From contig NMRB01000147.1 of assembly GCA_002633025.1 (NCBI GenBank), positions 403,727 to 467,726 of the forward strand: a stretch of DNA of 64,000 nucleotides, given 5' to 3'. This DNA comes from Notospermus geniculatus. Its lineage: Eukaryota > Nemertea > Pilidiophora > Heteronemertea > Lineidae. Position 1 is the first letter of the stretch; every line of letters starts with the position of its first letter. Positions 43,558 to 55,484 of the stretch are shown piece after piece. A model generated the notes under the pieces. The model searched no databases and had not been told where the DNA came from. It saw nothing but the letters and a program-made list of their open reading frames with translations. The position numbers and the translations under genes were made by a program.

Positions 43558-46500
43558 CTGAAACAATAGAGTAAAAGAAGACAACTTAAAGTTTGGATTT
43601 ATAGTCTGACATCAGCGACGGTAGCCGAAAAGATAGTGGTTCTGGAGAAATGTGTTTTGGAGGTCGCTCACTTGTTAAAAACATTTGGGCTTGCAGACTG
43701 ATATCAACAACGGTAGAGGTGGTGTCATCCGACATAACACTTAACCCCGCCTGAAACCTTTCAATTGAACTCAGAGGAGCTGCTCATTCCGGGCCCAACT
43801 CTGAACATTTTTGACCAGTACGAGTACCCAATTTTACAAATGGGTGCAGTCAGACAAGGAAGGCAAAGCGACTTGCCCAGACTCTCACGCTGACAGTATG
43901 ATTCGAACCTGGGACGTCATGGCGCTAGCAAGAGACCCGAGCCACTACACCATTCATTGGACTGAGGGTCGAGCATCGTCGTCCGATAGAGCAGGATGAA
44001 GGTCTGAGCCGACAAATGGGAGGGTTAACTTGAACCGCCCTCTGAAATCTGATTATCGCCAACACTCGGCCACCTTCCGATGCATAACACACACATCCTA
44101 AATTCACGACTGTCGATTGTAAATCTTAGTTGCCATGGATACCAAACATAAGAATCCTGTCTGTACATTTTGTCAAATGAATGGGAGCATTTTCCAATCG
44201 TGAATCTGTTGGGAGCAATTGAATCGTGTAGCAATTTGTCAACAGATGGGATCCAATGATGTGTTAGGCCTTTTGGCGATGTAATGTACATGGCTTCTCA
44301 CTTGCGGTAATCTATTCTTAGCGACTGGCGGTCGTATTACATTGTTTCATATAGCGATCCGCGACGGTCTAAAAATAGACCAGACACCGACGTAATTAAT
44401 CCTAATTTATATTCTTGGTGGTCAGGTGACCGTCGGACGCAGCTTGATTGGGAACTGATTGTGGCTTTGGAATGCAAGCTGTTGCAGTCACCATGAATGC
44501 GCTGAGAATGGCACAAGATATTAGGCTGAAGGATATTTGACTCATATTAGAAATCTGTGGCGTTCCGGTGCGTAAACATCCTAGGGTCGAGACGGATCCC
44601 TTCCCGCCGGTTTACTGCCTTTTCTGACTAGGGCATGCAGGAACTGATATAGTTTGGGTCATGACTTTACTCTATCCCAATGGGAAAAATGAAAAGCCTG
44701 GCGATTTTTAGCCTGAGGCAGTAGTAACGGTTTTGATTGTTCCCCATCTGTTGCCTGCTGACGGAGTAAGCTGCGACATGATAATCGGGACATAGAGAGA
44801 AACGTGTCGATCTACTATAATTAGTGCCAGCGTTTCCCAAATAATAAGGGTAACATTGACACACGAAAATAGTGGCAGATGTTACATCTGGGTAAGTGTT
44901 GTCTAAGCGCATGAATGGTAAAATGAATGATTCGAAGGGTACCCGATTTTTTTAACCAGTCCAAACGGTGAACCGAATTGCATTGGGTTGAGTGGTGCTT
45001 TAGAACTATCCGAATGGTAAATGGATGGCACTCAATGGAAGGCCTACTTTATTGTAAGGCCAGCACCAACAGCAATGTTTTGCATTGTTTATATTAGCCC
45101 CCCCCCAAATGATCGGCTTGTCTCGTTTCCAAGAAAACGTCAAGCCTCATCATCGCTTGACATGCAGCACACCACATTGGCAGATTCATCTCGAATCTTG
45201 ATTTATTCACCCCAAGAACACCACAGTTGATCAATGACCGAATTCACCGGAGTGCAAACAAGCGATCGGCAGACTCTTTCTACGTCATCACTGACGTGGA
45301 TCGATATTTCCCCTGACAGGTTTGCTAACATGGATGAGACCGTGCCGGCTATTCATCGCCGATGTTGAAGAATACTTGGTGGCAGTCTTAGGAACACTTG
45401 GCTTGCTCAAATATTGCCAGTCATGGAATCTCATTGCTTTACCTCGAAGACATCGAGTATGTTTCGTCTCTTTCGTGACGGGTGACATGCACGTTGTGAT
45501 TTTGTACACCATTCAACCTCTTCTACATGTAGCCTATACATGTACCTTTCGAGCCCATTTTCTGCAGTTTACTGGTGGAATTGAGTCATAACAGCTTGAC
45601 ACGCTCTTATACCCTTAAAAACAGTTAAGGCTGATTGGTTCTGCCATAGTGGTGGACAACGGAGGAAGATAACAGCATCAACCCAACTTCAATACACTTA
45701 TTTAAGAGTAGGCCTAGGCCTATTTTGTATTCTGCGTCTTTTAGCATACCATGTAGACCGAGAAAGTTATGGTGCATCTTGAATTTTTAAATTTCCTCTT
45801 CGTACCCTAAAAGACGCGCTTGAGCAGGCGAGATCTGTGATACCAACCACCTCATGAAATACATGAAATACATTACGTCATGGAAATGAAGTCCAATTTC
45901 GTATTTCGTACTTTGTGTTTCGTCAGATTTGCGAAACCTCACTAATATTACCGATTAGTGAGGTTAGTTTTGTTTTTGAGAAATACTACGTTGTCACTAG
46001 CATGCTGTGGTAGCTACCTGTTGCCCAGTGATATCAGTATGATAAAATGACTTGCAAAAAACTGAGCACCGTTGATTGGTCAGATGATTAATCGGTTAGC
46101 AAGTCGGTCACTGCAGCGGTATGTTAAAAGTGTACTTCATTGGCTTTGAAAGCAGCTATATCACATTCTTGGATACACATTGGATGGTCAGATTGCATAG
46201 GGTAATAAACACCACCCACACACTCAAAAGAACGGATGGGATAGTTGCAGATGTTCTAGTTTTAATTCTAGCGGGCGTCTTAAAAATAAGTCCTGCCTGT
46301 CACCAGTCAAATCTCACGTTTTTATCATAAAGCCCGCAGCACACAGGGCAAAAAAATTGCCCGCATGCTGATGTTTCCAAGATTTTTATTGCTCATTGCT
46401 CGTGGTAAACAAGACAGCGTTGCTTTTCACCGCAAAATAATTCTTGCTTGTTGGTTGTTGCTGCTGCAGCAGCAATGAGCAATAAATTGCCTCGTCTGCT

Positions 46501-46564
46501 GCGGGTGTTAGAAATTCACGTAGATTTTCACAGTTAATTGAAAACTAAAAGAGAGATTTTCCTT
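43558..46564. other. TRPC upstream region
   Basis: The minus-strand promoter and non-coding first exon of TRPC should lie here, but no TATA box or clear initiator could be placed. It contains the SINE-like element and scattered TACATGTA words. Open frames are short and without family features. Confidence 0.4.
43815..43965 (-). mobile_element. tRNA-headed SINE-like element upstream of TRPC
   Basis: On the minus strand ATGGTGTAGTGGCTCGGGTC with GCTAGCGCCATGACGTCC leads to the B box GGTTCGAATC (complement of 43900-43909). Then comes AGAGTCTGGGCAAGTCGCTT and TGACTGCACCCATTTGTAAA. The tRNA-like head and a separate body are typical of SINEs. The body differs from that of the piece at 1480-1680. 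Confidence 0.55.
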
Positions 46565-47525
46565 TTTAGCTCACCTGGGGGTGACCTTTTGTCGTGGTGC
46601 AGCGTCCGTTGTCGTTGTCGTCGTCGTCCGTTAGCAGGGCACGTTTTGTAACCGCTGGGGCTACTGACCTGAAACTTGGTACATATATACCACTAGGTCA
46701 GATGACCTATGACACCAAGTTTCGGTCCGATTCGATTGCTGGCTTGGCCACCAGGTGGCCAAAACCAAAAACACAAGAAGTGCAATAACTCCTGAACTAA
46801 TGACTGGATCATCTCCAAATTTTTATCGTAGGTCTATCTAATGTAGATACATAACATATATAACGGGTTTTTGATTTGACCTACTTTTCAAGGTCACAGA
46901 GGTCAAAGTTAAGAATTTTGCCTTTTGGTGGCCCATTTCGTAACCGCTGGGGCTATTGACCTGAAACTTGTACATATATACCCCTATGTCGAATAACCTA
47001 TGACACGAAGTTTCTGTCCGATTTAATTCTTAGCTTGGCCACCAAGTGGCCAAAATGAAAACTCAAAGCCCAATACATGGATTTCCTAAACTAATGACTC
47101 CAAATTTTCATCATCGGTGCATCTAATAAGTGTACATGACATATGTAATGGGTTTTTGATTTGACGTACCTTTCAAGGTCACAGAGGTCAAAGTTTAAAA
47201 TTTTGCCATTTGGTGGCACGTTTCTTGGCTATTTGACCTACATTGTAGTATCTTCTAACTTGATGTGATCATGGATATAGGTACAGCAAATTTTCGTCCA
47301 GTTGGACCCTAATATATGGTTACCAAGCGGCCATTTGGGAAACTGGACTAGCACATATATGTCATAAATTACTCAAGCGAGAATGTTTTGACCATGAAAT
47401 TTTGACCACAATCATATTACCCAGGAACTCAAACTCAAGTGTTGCCGTGGGACATTTCATTGAACATTTGTGATTTGTTTTTCTGGTAGGCTACATTTCA
47501 CCCAGGTGAGCACATGGTCCATGTA
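46565..47525 (+). mobile_element. AGCTCACC-family interspersed repeat, copy 3, full-length
   Basis: It runs from TTAGCTCACCTGGGGGTGAC to TTTCACCCAGGTGAGCACAT, giving short terminal inverted repeats (about GCTCACCTGGGTGA). An internal segment is duplicated (landmark TTTCGTAACCGCTGGGGCTA at about 46644 and 46946). No transposase is encoded. Confidence 0.8.
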
Positions 47526-47874
47526 CCATTTCAGTTTCCTAAGAAATGCACCTAGGTGCCAAAAATGTTGGGCAAGGTGTCATCAAAACATTCATTTCTA
47601 TATTAAGTAATACCACAGGGGGATAAATGCCAGTTGCGTTCATGCTATGGTAGGCTACACAAGAAGGCAAACGTTCTGCCCTTGTGCACAAGCCGTTAGG
47701 CCCTAGTCCTTGCCGCAGACACTTTTTTCCAGTTGACATGGCAACCAAATCGACATCCACTGCAGACAAAAGCAACTAATTTGCAGTGCATAGAGGGTTA
47801 ATGGTAAGGTTAGCGGTACGTGGGATTTGGATCAGGATCAGGATTAGGATTATAAGGGAGATTTGGTTTGATGA

Positions 47875-48393
47875 TCGGGAAAAACACGGGTTAGTAGTGG
47901 TTGTGTCGATAAGGAAAAAACTGTTGCCCGCACTGACACGACAAGCCCGCATCGCTCCATTTGGCCAAGCCCTGATCTGTTCAGCTACTATCTCCTACTC
48001 CACACCACCGACTTTCATCGATTCCATTATGGCGTCATCGATCCTCCAAAGGATTATCCGACGGTTGCTTTCGCTCCTCATTTTAAATGCACCAGAAAAG
48101 CTCTGTGTGTCTACGCGAAGGAAGGGTTTGGTGACGGACAAGGGGTTGAATTCAAACCTTTGTGGCCAACAGTACATGAATATGTAATTTTCACTTCTCA
48201 AAAAGGGAGTGTGCATGAGATGATATCTCGCAAGAAAAAAAGATCGTGCATAAACTACTGCTGGCTTGAAAGTTCACGAGGTAATCTGTCAATGGTACTT
48301 TTTCGGTGTTTTCAAAAAATCGAAACCATAAACAAATTCTCTATACAAGGTGGCCCACCAAAAAGCAGCACAAGCATATTTCCACCGCCTTGA
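47875..48393 (+). CDS. Unassigned open frame of 172 codons, possible exon
   Basis: A plus-strand frame with no canonical ATG stays open from 47875 to the TGA near 48393. Its middle reads like real protein: LFSYYLLLHTTDFHRFHYG, IDPPKDYPTVAFAPHFKC, and GVEFKPLWPTVHEYVIF, rich in aromatic residues and prolines with little low complexity. A possible donor (TAT|GTAATT) follows VHEY. I do not recognise the family. No neighbouring exon is evident, and the assembly gap at 49127 could hide one. It may be a chance frame or a transposon relic. Confidence 0.3.
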   Translation, partial: SGKTRVSSGCVDKEKTVARTDTTSPHRSIWPSPDLFSYYLLLHTTDFHRFHYGVIDPPKDYPTVAFAPHFKCTRKALCVYAKEGFGDGQGVEFKPLWPTVHEYVIFTSQKGSVHEMISRKKKRSCINYCWLESSRGNLSMVLFRCFQKIETINKFSIQGGPPKSSTSIFPPP

Positions 48394-48523
48394 TTCCAAA
48401 ACCACGACTATGATGGATAGAGAATCTTTCTACGAGAACAATATCACCAGAATGGCCAGATTCGGTCCACGAGTTTTAGCTCTTGAGGCCGTTTTGTGAA
48501 GCAAAGTCGGATGTCCATAATAA

Positions 48524-48894
48524 AAAGGGTAAATGCCGTCCTGGGTATATACAAAGATTACCCAGGATCTCAATCTTCACTAAAACAATACCCTGGGTGT
48601 AGTTTCGGTAGCCGAACATTACCCAGCATCCCCAATCAGTGCCTAGGAACGAGTCCTATTTAGAAATCCCGTGGAATCTCGCGGTCTCGCGCCGCGGTTC
48701 TTGTTGAGTGTAGCTATTGATGACATTCTTCAGGCGGTCATGTGACCACGGGCGAGACAACCTCGAATCCAGATGTCATACTACGATGCTTGGTGATGTT
48801 CGGCTACCGAAAGTACACCCAGGGTATTATTTTAGTGAAGATTGAGAACCTGGGTAATCTTTGTATATACCCATGACGACATTTACCCTTTCAG
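48524..48894. mobile_element. 371-bp MULE-like MITE with 9-bp target duplication
   Basis: CCATAATAA occurs exactly at 48515-48523 and 48895-48903, flanking long inverted repeats (about 100 bp; left AAAGGGTAAATGCCGTCCTG, right ending GACGACATTTACCCTTTCAG). A 9-bp target duplication with long inverted repeats is the hallmark of Mutator-like elements. No transposase frame is present. Confidence 0.8.
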
Positions 48895-49126
48895 CCATAA
48901 TAAACTTACAGGCAATGAGGAACCTGCAGAACTACGCCACGACGTGGCGCTGTCAGTGTAAGACCCGGAAGTCCTATTTTCTAACAGTATTTCCATTTAC
49001 TTCTTGCCCCAAAATAAACTACTCTCTTTGGTTCAATTTTGATTAAATTACACTGTCCTGTTTCATGTTCAAAGTTCTCCATATATCACTGCTTTGTTTC
49101 GTCAGAAATGCCACAGGATGCCAATA

Positions 49127-49760
49127 NNNNNNNNNNNNNNNNNNNNNNNNNNNNNNNNNNNNNNNNNNNNNNNNNNNNNNNNNNNNNNNNNNNNNNNNNN
49201 NNNNNNNNNNNNNNNNNNNNNNNNNNNNNNNNNNNNNNNNNNNNNNNNNNNNNNNNNNNNNNNNNNNNNNNNNNNNNNNNNNNNNNNNNNNNNNNNNNNN
49301 NNNNNNNNNNNNNNNNNNNNNNNNNNNNNNNNNNNNNNNNNNNNNNNNNNNNNNNNNNNNNNNNNNNNNNNNNNNNNNNNNNNNNNNNNNNNNNNNNNNN
49401 NNNNNNNNNNNNNNNNNNNNNNNNNNNNNNNNNNNNNNNNNNNNNNNNNNNNNNNNNNNNNNNNNNNNNNNNNNNNNNNNNNNNNNNNNNNNNNNNNNNN
49501 NNNNNNNNNNNNNNNNNNNNNNNNNNNNNNNNNNNNNNNNNNNNNNNNNNNNNNNNNNNNNNNNNNNNNNNNNNNNNNNNNNNNNNNNNNNNNNNNNNNN
49601 NNNNNNNNNNNNNNNNNNNNNNNNNNNNNNNNNNNNNNNNNNNNNNNNNNNNNNNNNNNNNNNNNNNNNNNNNNNNNNNNNNNNNNNNNNNNNNNNNNNN
49701 NNNNNNNNNNNNNNNNNNNNNNNNNNNNNNNNNNNNNNNNNNNNNNNNNNNNNNNNNNNN
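49127..49760. other. Assembly gap, 634 N
   Basis: A run of 634 unresolved bases. Open frames spanning it are artefacts of translating N as X. Single N positions also occur at 173, 27935, 37131 and 57493. Confidence 0.99.
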
Positions 49761-51600
49761 ACTGGTTAAATAAGTTGATGAATGTTGTAGGATGTTTTCA
49801 AATATTTACAATAAAGTAACCCTGTGTGGGAGTCTGCACAAAAGTACATTGTTATGTATGTGGTATTGCACATAAGGAATAAGTTGGAGCATAGAATGTC
49901 TTGTATCGATGCACATCACTTGAGACTACTAAGTGCTCTGCTTCAGCCCAGAGTTGCTGTAACTGTTATTTTCTTTCTGAATAATCCTGCATTCAAACAA
50001 AGACACGTTACCTCTGTGTTTTCTTTATATTCAGCTTTCCTAAAAGCATTTGTGAAAAAAAACGGGTGAATCTTTTTCACGTCACTTTTAAGTGCAAGAA
50101 TGGGTAATTTTGGTCACCAGTTTATAGTGTACTAATTTTTTTTGACAGAACGAAAAATGTCACCTATGGTGCACATAGCCATCAATTCACAAATAAACTT
50201 TGTCCTATACGGTAGCGAGGAATTGAAGTCAACAGCTTCGTCCTCCACAAAGACAGCACTGGGTCATTACTATATGATCATGGGTGATTGCAATACAGTC
50301 AAGTAACAGCCATTCCTGATGTACTGCAGTGTACATGTAGTTGGTAGTACATGACTTCAATCGCCAATGTTCCCAGAATAAGTGGGGATACCTATCTTTA
50401 TTGAAGATTGTACACTCACTGACTAGAGGTTCCCAAATATAACAACCCTGACTTGTGAACTTGTGAAGGCAATATTCCAAGACAACATTTTCTTAAAACT
50501 TGCCAAAATTTGAAGAACATTCTTGAGCACGATATTTTGGCCCAGTATACACTGACCAACAAATCATAGCAACATTTGAAGAACCTGTCGCAAAACTCTT
50601 TTTCCCAGTACACACTAGCCAACATTTGTCCAACACTGAGGGCGTTGTTACTCCAGGTTGAAAAAATGTTGGTGGGTGTACGAATGCCTTTGTACCATTT
50701 ACCCACAGACCAAGTAAAGATACATTCAGTGCTCTTCCTCCAACACTGTTCAAGTTCATAATATCGAGTAAAACATTCCTAAATCCTTGCCATTGGCAAC
50801 AAACTCAAACAGTTCCGCAGAAGACGATCAAGGCGAACTGCAACATCGGTAAATTGTCCGGGTACGTGCGCAGCCACTACAATCAACCGGAGGAGAAGAT
50901 AAACGAACAGATTACTGAAAAACTCTTCACATTGTAATAAATGGGAAAGGTCACTGCAAATGTAACGAGGCAGCTCATGGACGCATTAGGACTCTCTTGT
51001 CTGTAATTGAAGATTGCTGTTCAATTTGGGTTCCTCAGTCGAATGCTCGAAGGCTGTCTTTCTTTGGTTAATAGTCGCTCGCATTACAGCAGACAACATC
51101 ATGGCCAGTGGATGCACGAGCAGAGCAGATACAGTTTACACAGTTTTTAATAAAGTTCCGAAACAGACCCTTGGGTTTTTGTCAAAAGGCAGTGAGTCCT
51201 GTTGACGACAAATAGCCATGAATTTGGTAGTGTTGATCAAATATTTCACCTTGTCTTGCCGGTATGACAATTTAAGTTGCCCAGGAATCAGTCCGGCTTT
51301 TATTTTTTCATTAAGGGTTTAGGTTATATGACCATTCGATTATACATGTACCGTAACCTAACAATTGCAGACTGTGATAACTTGGACCTGTATTCCTAGG
51401 AATCCCATTCCTTTCACAATTCCCCGGACAAATCCCAGCTGTCAAATTAATTGCTGGTCATAAATATGACGTACATTGTAGCTATTATATTCGTTTCATT
51501 TGTATTTGGCCAAAGGGAAGTCAAAGTGATCAACAGGAGGCAATTACGTCATGTCTTTAGACCTTTATTTTACACTTTAATGGTTGATTATTATCAACAT
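49761..51600. other. Gene-poor region after the assembly gap
   Basis: The candidate terminal exon at 50821-50937 is the only coding-like stretch. Around 50480-50640 the words AACATTTGAAGAAC and CAGTATACACTG/CAGTACACACTAG recur, a degenerate repeat. Confidence 0.4.
50821..50937 (+). CDS. Possible terminal exon of an unidentified gene
   Basis: After an acceptor-like CCGCAG, a frame of 38 codons reads KTIKANCNIGKLSGYVRSHY, continues NQPEEKINEQITEKLFTL and ends in TAA. AATAAA overlaps the stop (50936-50941), too close to act as the usual poly(A) signal but notable. The composition is soluble-protein-like. The frame stays open upstream to about 50702. No family is recognised, and upstream exons may lie in or before the assembly gap at 49127-49760. 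Confidence 0.25.
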   Translation, partial: KTIKANCNIGKLSGYVRSHYNQPEEKINEQITEKLFTL

Positions 51601-51619
51601 CTCTCGCTAAAAACGGATG

Positions 51620-52400
51620 AATGAGTCAATGACACAAATGAGGCATAATCAAGGTGTTGAGGAGTAATGAAGCATAATCAAGGTATTGTTGCCATATTGA
51701 GACAGGTTGAGAAACTACACATCCCATGAGCTCCTGAGCAATGTTCGAAACGCTATAGACACCATGAGCTAATATAATGAGACATGTTCGAAAACCGAAA
51801 ACCTACAGATACCATGAGCTAATACCATGAGCAATGTGCAAAAAGATAGAGACAACATGAGCTGATGAGCAATGTTCAAAAACCTTAGACACCACGAGCT
51901 AATTGAAAATACGTTGAGCTTATGAGGAAATCGAAAGTGTTCGAAGAATATCATCAAATATCATGGGCCACTGAGAAATGTTCGAAACACAATCGATTTC
52001 TTGAGCTACTGAAACCTAATCGAAAAGCTACAAAGACCATTGAGCTGATGAGCAATGTTCGAAACGCTATACATGTATACCCTCACCATTATCAAATGAG
52101 ACGTGTTCCAAAAGATACAGAAAACATGAGCTGGAGAGTGTTTGAAAAGCTGAAATATGATGATGATGATTACAACTCTGGGCTCATAAGACAAATTTTA
52201 TGAGCTATTCATATCATGCCTGATACGGCATGGTCGAACAGCTGATAGTACGGACGAATGAAATAACCTTTAAAAGCTATTCGTTCAGTGCACTAATGGG
52301 AACGGCTCGAAAAGGTGCTAATGCCATTGGTTAATGAGTCAGGCTCGAAAAGTGATAAATACCGCATGAGGTGAAGAGGCATGATTTGATTACCACGGGC
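51620..52400. repeat. Degenerate minisatellite, units of about 50-60 bp
   Basis: The motif order CATGAGCTAATGAGCAATGT, then TCGAAAA(C/G)CTA, then AGACACCATGAGCT recurs about a dozen times with many indels. Units are much more diverged than in the SLX4 intron arrays, so this array is old. Confidence 0.75.
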
Positions 52401-54576
52401 TGGTGAAAACGAACGAAACAAGAATGATAATAGTTAATGAAAATCATGGACGAATACTCGAGAAGCAGTCTCATAATCTAAAGTGACATGCTACCCTTAC
52501 CATTCAATTCCCCGTGAATATTCCTTGCCATCGTAAGCTCCATGACTGTATAGAAAACGGAAGACACCGTATCAGCAGCAAAAACATACATCCCCAACCG
52601 AATCTCAAACACCGTCTACTCCAGAGTGCACTACTTTCCCTTCCAGTCAGAGTACATCACATTCGCGCCGATGTAATATCCGACGTCAGATTGCTACAAA
52701 TTGAGGCCAAAGCGATCGCAATATGAGCGTTATTTGCAGAAGTATCCAGTGTGTTTTGAGGAGCAGCACCCTTTGAGCCGAGTGGCGGTATTATTAGATG
52801 ACATTCTAAGTAGCGTAAGTTATACAGCGAAGAGAAATGGCCAGGAAAACTGGAAATTGGTGATCCTGTAGTTCGCCTTCTTTGCTGCAACTGGATATTT
52901 CTGAGACGCAACTTGGTTGCCAAGGGTTGCAGCGAATTTATCTTTCGTGAACAGCAATTTCGTTATTCTCAGTGGAAGACTGGTATTTCTTCCTGCAAAT
53001 TGCTTGTCCTTCGTTGTAACCTGGTTCTCGTTATGAGTTATCGCTTCGTTTTTTCCTTTTCCGACTCCTCCCGAAATCAATTTCTCCACCAATTCACGTT
53101 ACCAATCGATAAGACTAGTCAGAAAATTACATTGCTTGGAGAATTTTCAATTTGGTTATTCTTCTTTAAAATATCCAATAGCGCTGCACGAGATTCTTTG
53201 TAAATTGGTTGATCTTTAGCGAAATGTCAAAAAAGTGGATTTCGCTGTTTACCACGTTTCATAAAGGATAATGGTATCATCGGGTACGATCCTTAGAGAG
53301 GTAAATCCAAGTGAGAGGCCAGGCAAAAAGATCGTAATCCTTTGGTGATGAAGTGAGAAGCAGTTTAATCCGAAAGGTCAAGAAGACTCTCTAAAAAGAT
53401 GGCTTAAATGTCCACTGTTGAAGGAGCGCACCACTGAGGTAATGTCGAATGATTCCTTTGTAATGACTTGCCTACTCCCAGTGGTGCTGAGCGTACTCGG
53501 TCTCCGGAGCATTTGTTACAAGTGTCAATGAAATCGCTGAGAGTTTGTCCCTTGGGTAATCCCCTCGATGGCTTGTTATCTGGTCAGCTTAGCGGAGGCG
53601 ATGTAATGGGCAAGGCGTATTTGCCATTGTGTACTGGCAGGCAGTGATCGGTAGACGGCATTGTCTTCGACACTGAAGTACATGTATCTTCTGCAAGTTC
53701 AACGTACTGATGTTTGTTTCAGAAGAGTATCACCAGCACTTGGAAACCGTCTCGAAATCCTTCAAAGGCGGGTAGATATCGTTGGAATAAAGCTTGTAAA
53801 CTAGAACATACACTCTATTATTCATGACCGAAATGACACATTAAGACTTAGAACCTACAGATTCTTCACTGGGCAATAAATCAGACGAAATCATGGATCC
53901 CATTTATCCAGCACGAGCGGGTAGCGTTCCGGAGTCACACGGTACATCATCTCAGAGAATACGAAGACGACTCGGCTATCATTCAGCCCGTCACGTCTTC
54001 CATTAAAGTCGACTTCTGCACTGAATTCGTAAGAACGGCACAACCACCTGTCGAACGAATGAATCGATCGCCTATTCAAGCGGACATAAGCTAAAGGTTT
54101 CGTTTAAGCATCCCCGTTTCGCGTCAGTGAACTTTAAGTTTGATTTTGGGGCCTTCCAGGAAATCCTTCACGAGGCAAGATATAGCTCACAAACTTTTAT
54201 TGTATGTTGTCCCTAAGCCAGTACATCTCCCTGGTTTAGGTGTGATTCCCAATTTGTCGTAAACAACACCATTGTCTTGCGATACATAACACATCATGAT
54301 GAGTTACGTATTAACTGTTCCCTGTAGCCGTGATCAACATGTATTCCGTAACCAGGACACACTCAATTTTCTCGTTTCGATTGGAGAACGTCAACCGGGG
54401 TCGTTCGATTATTGATTCCTCTCAGGCCATTCGACTATCGATCCGAAAAGGTTTTCTCTCGTATTTTTTTAATGATTGTGTTTGGGTGCTTACCAAAAAG
54501 ACAACTATAGAATAATTGATTACGGGATTTGTACTGAACGCTCCCAGCATGATTCACTAATCGCATGATTTTGTCA
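52401..54576. other. Non-coding region
   Basis: No splice-supported gene. The minus-strand frame at 53891-54090 (with SFDRWLCRSYEF and VFVFSEMMYRV) looks somewhat protein-like but has no recognisable family and no partner exon. Confidence 0.35.
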
Positions 54577-55100
54577 GAGTGTATTCTTCAGACGGATTAC
54601 TTTTGCCTTCAGGAGGCGTTTCCCCAAACTTCTGTTGTCATTAATTGATCTTTACTCGGAGAAATTAAAATGATGCTGAGTCATTCTCTGCTGATTTAAG
54701 CTAGAATGTATATTTCCGGCGGCCATCTTTAAATCTAATGAAGTGGCGCCAGTAAAATGTTTCGTGTCACAATGTTCACAGAGATTCAGTTGGTTCGTAT
54801 ACCACTTCCTTCAAGAGCCATACTATAGTCTGTATAGTGTATAATCTGAGTGTATTCTTCAGACGGATTACTTTTGCCTTCAGGAGGCGTTTCCCCAAAC
54901 TTCTGTTGTCATTAATTGATCTTTACTCGGAGAAATTAAAATGATGCTGAGTCATTCTCAGCTGATTCAAGCTAGAATGTATATTTCCGACGGCCGTCTT
55001 TAAATCTAATGAGGTGGCGCCAGTAAAATGTTTCGTGTCACAATGTTCACAGAGATTCAGTTGGTTCGTATACCACTTCCTTCAAGAGCCATACTATAGT
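54577..55100. repeat. Tandem duplication of about 253 bp
   Basis: 54577-54829 and 54848-55100 match with roughly 2-3 percent difference, with starts 271 bp apart. Both begin GAGTGTATTCTTCAGACGG and end AAGAGCCATACTATAGT. The divergence argues for a genuine duplication or allelic copies rather than a simple read error. Confidence 0.9.
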
Positions 55101-55328
55101 ATGAGCGGAATAAAAATACCAATGCAGTTTCCAACCGCTCCCCGTAACACGCGATCCGAAACTGCTTCGGAACACGCGATTCTCAGAAGATGACCAATAG
55201 GCGTCACATTGGAAGCAAACTAGCCAGCCAATCAGTGATCGGCTTTCATGTCCATTTTAGGGGCATAGCGACGGATAACCTGTACCCATCGACATGCTCG
55301 CCGTGTTTCAGCCAATCAACACAAGTCT

Positions 55329-55484
55329 AAAGCTTAGCGCACATGTCCGACAAAACTCAATGCGTTAGGGGTGTCTGTTAAAATCGACTGTCCTGGCTGA
55401 ATGACGAGTCGACAGCGTTGGGTCAGTCGACTTTAAAAACACCCCTAACGGATCGAGTTTTGTCGGACATGTGCGCTAAGCTTT
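55329..55484. mobile_element. 156-bp hairpin MITE
   Basis: The left arm AAAGCTTAGCGCACATGTCC continues GACAAAACTC and pairs with the right arm, ending GGACATGTGCGCTAAGCTTT. Arms are about 62 bp with a 32-bp centre. Confidence 0.85.

Noticed and set aside
49039-49819. Three long plus-strand frames of 234-244 aa
   Set aside because: They are translations of the N gap.
53891-54090. Minus-strand frame with SFDRWLCRSYEF and VFVFSEMMYRV
   Set aside because: Weakly protein-like, but no family, no convincing acceptor and no partner exon; kept only as a note in the region entry.
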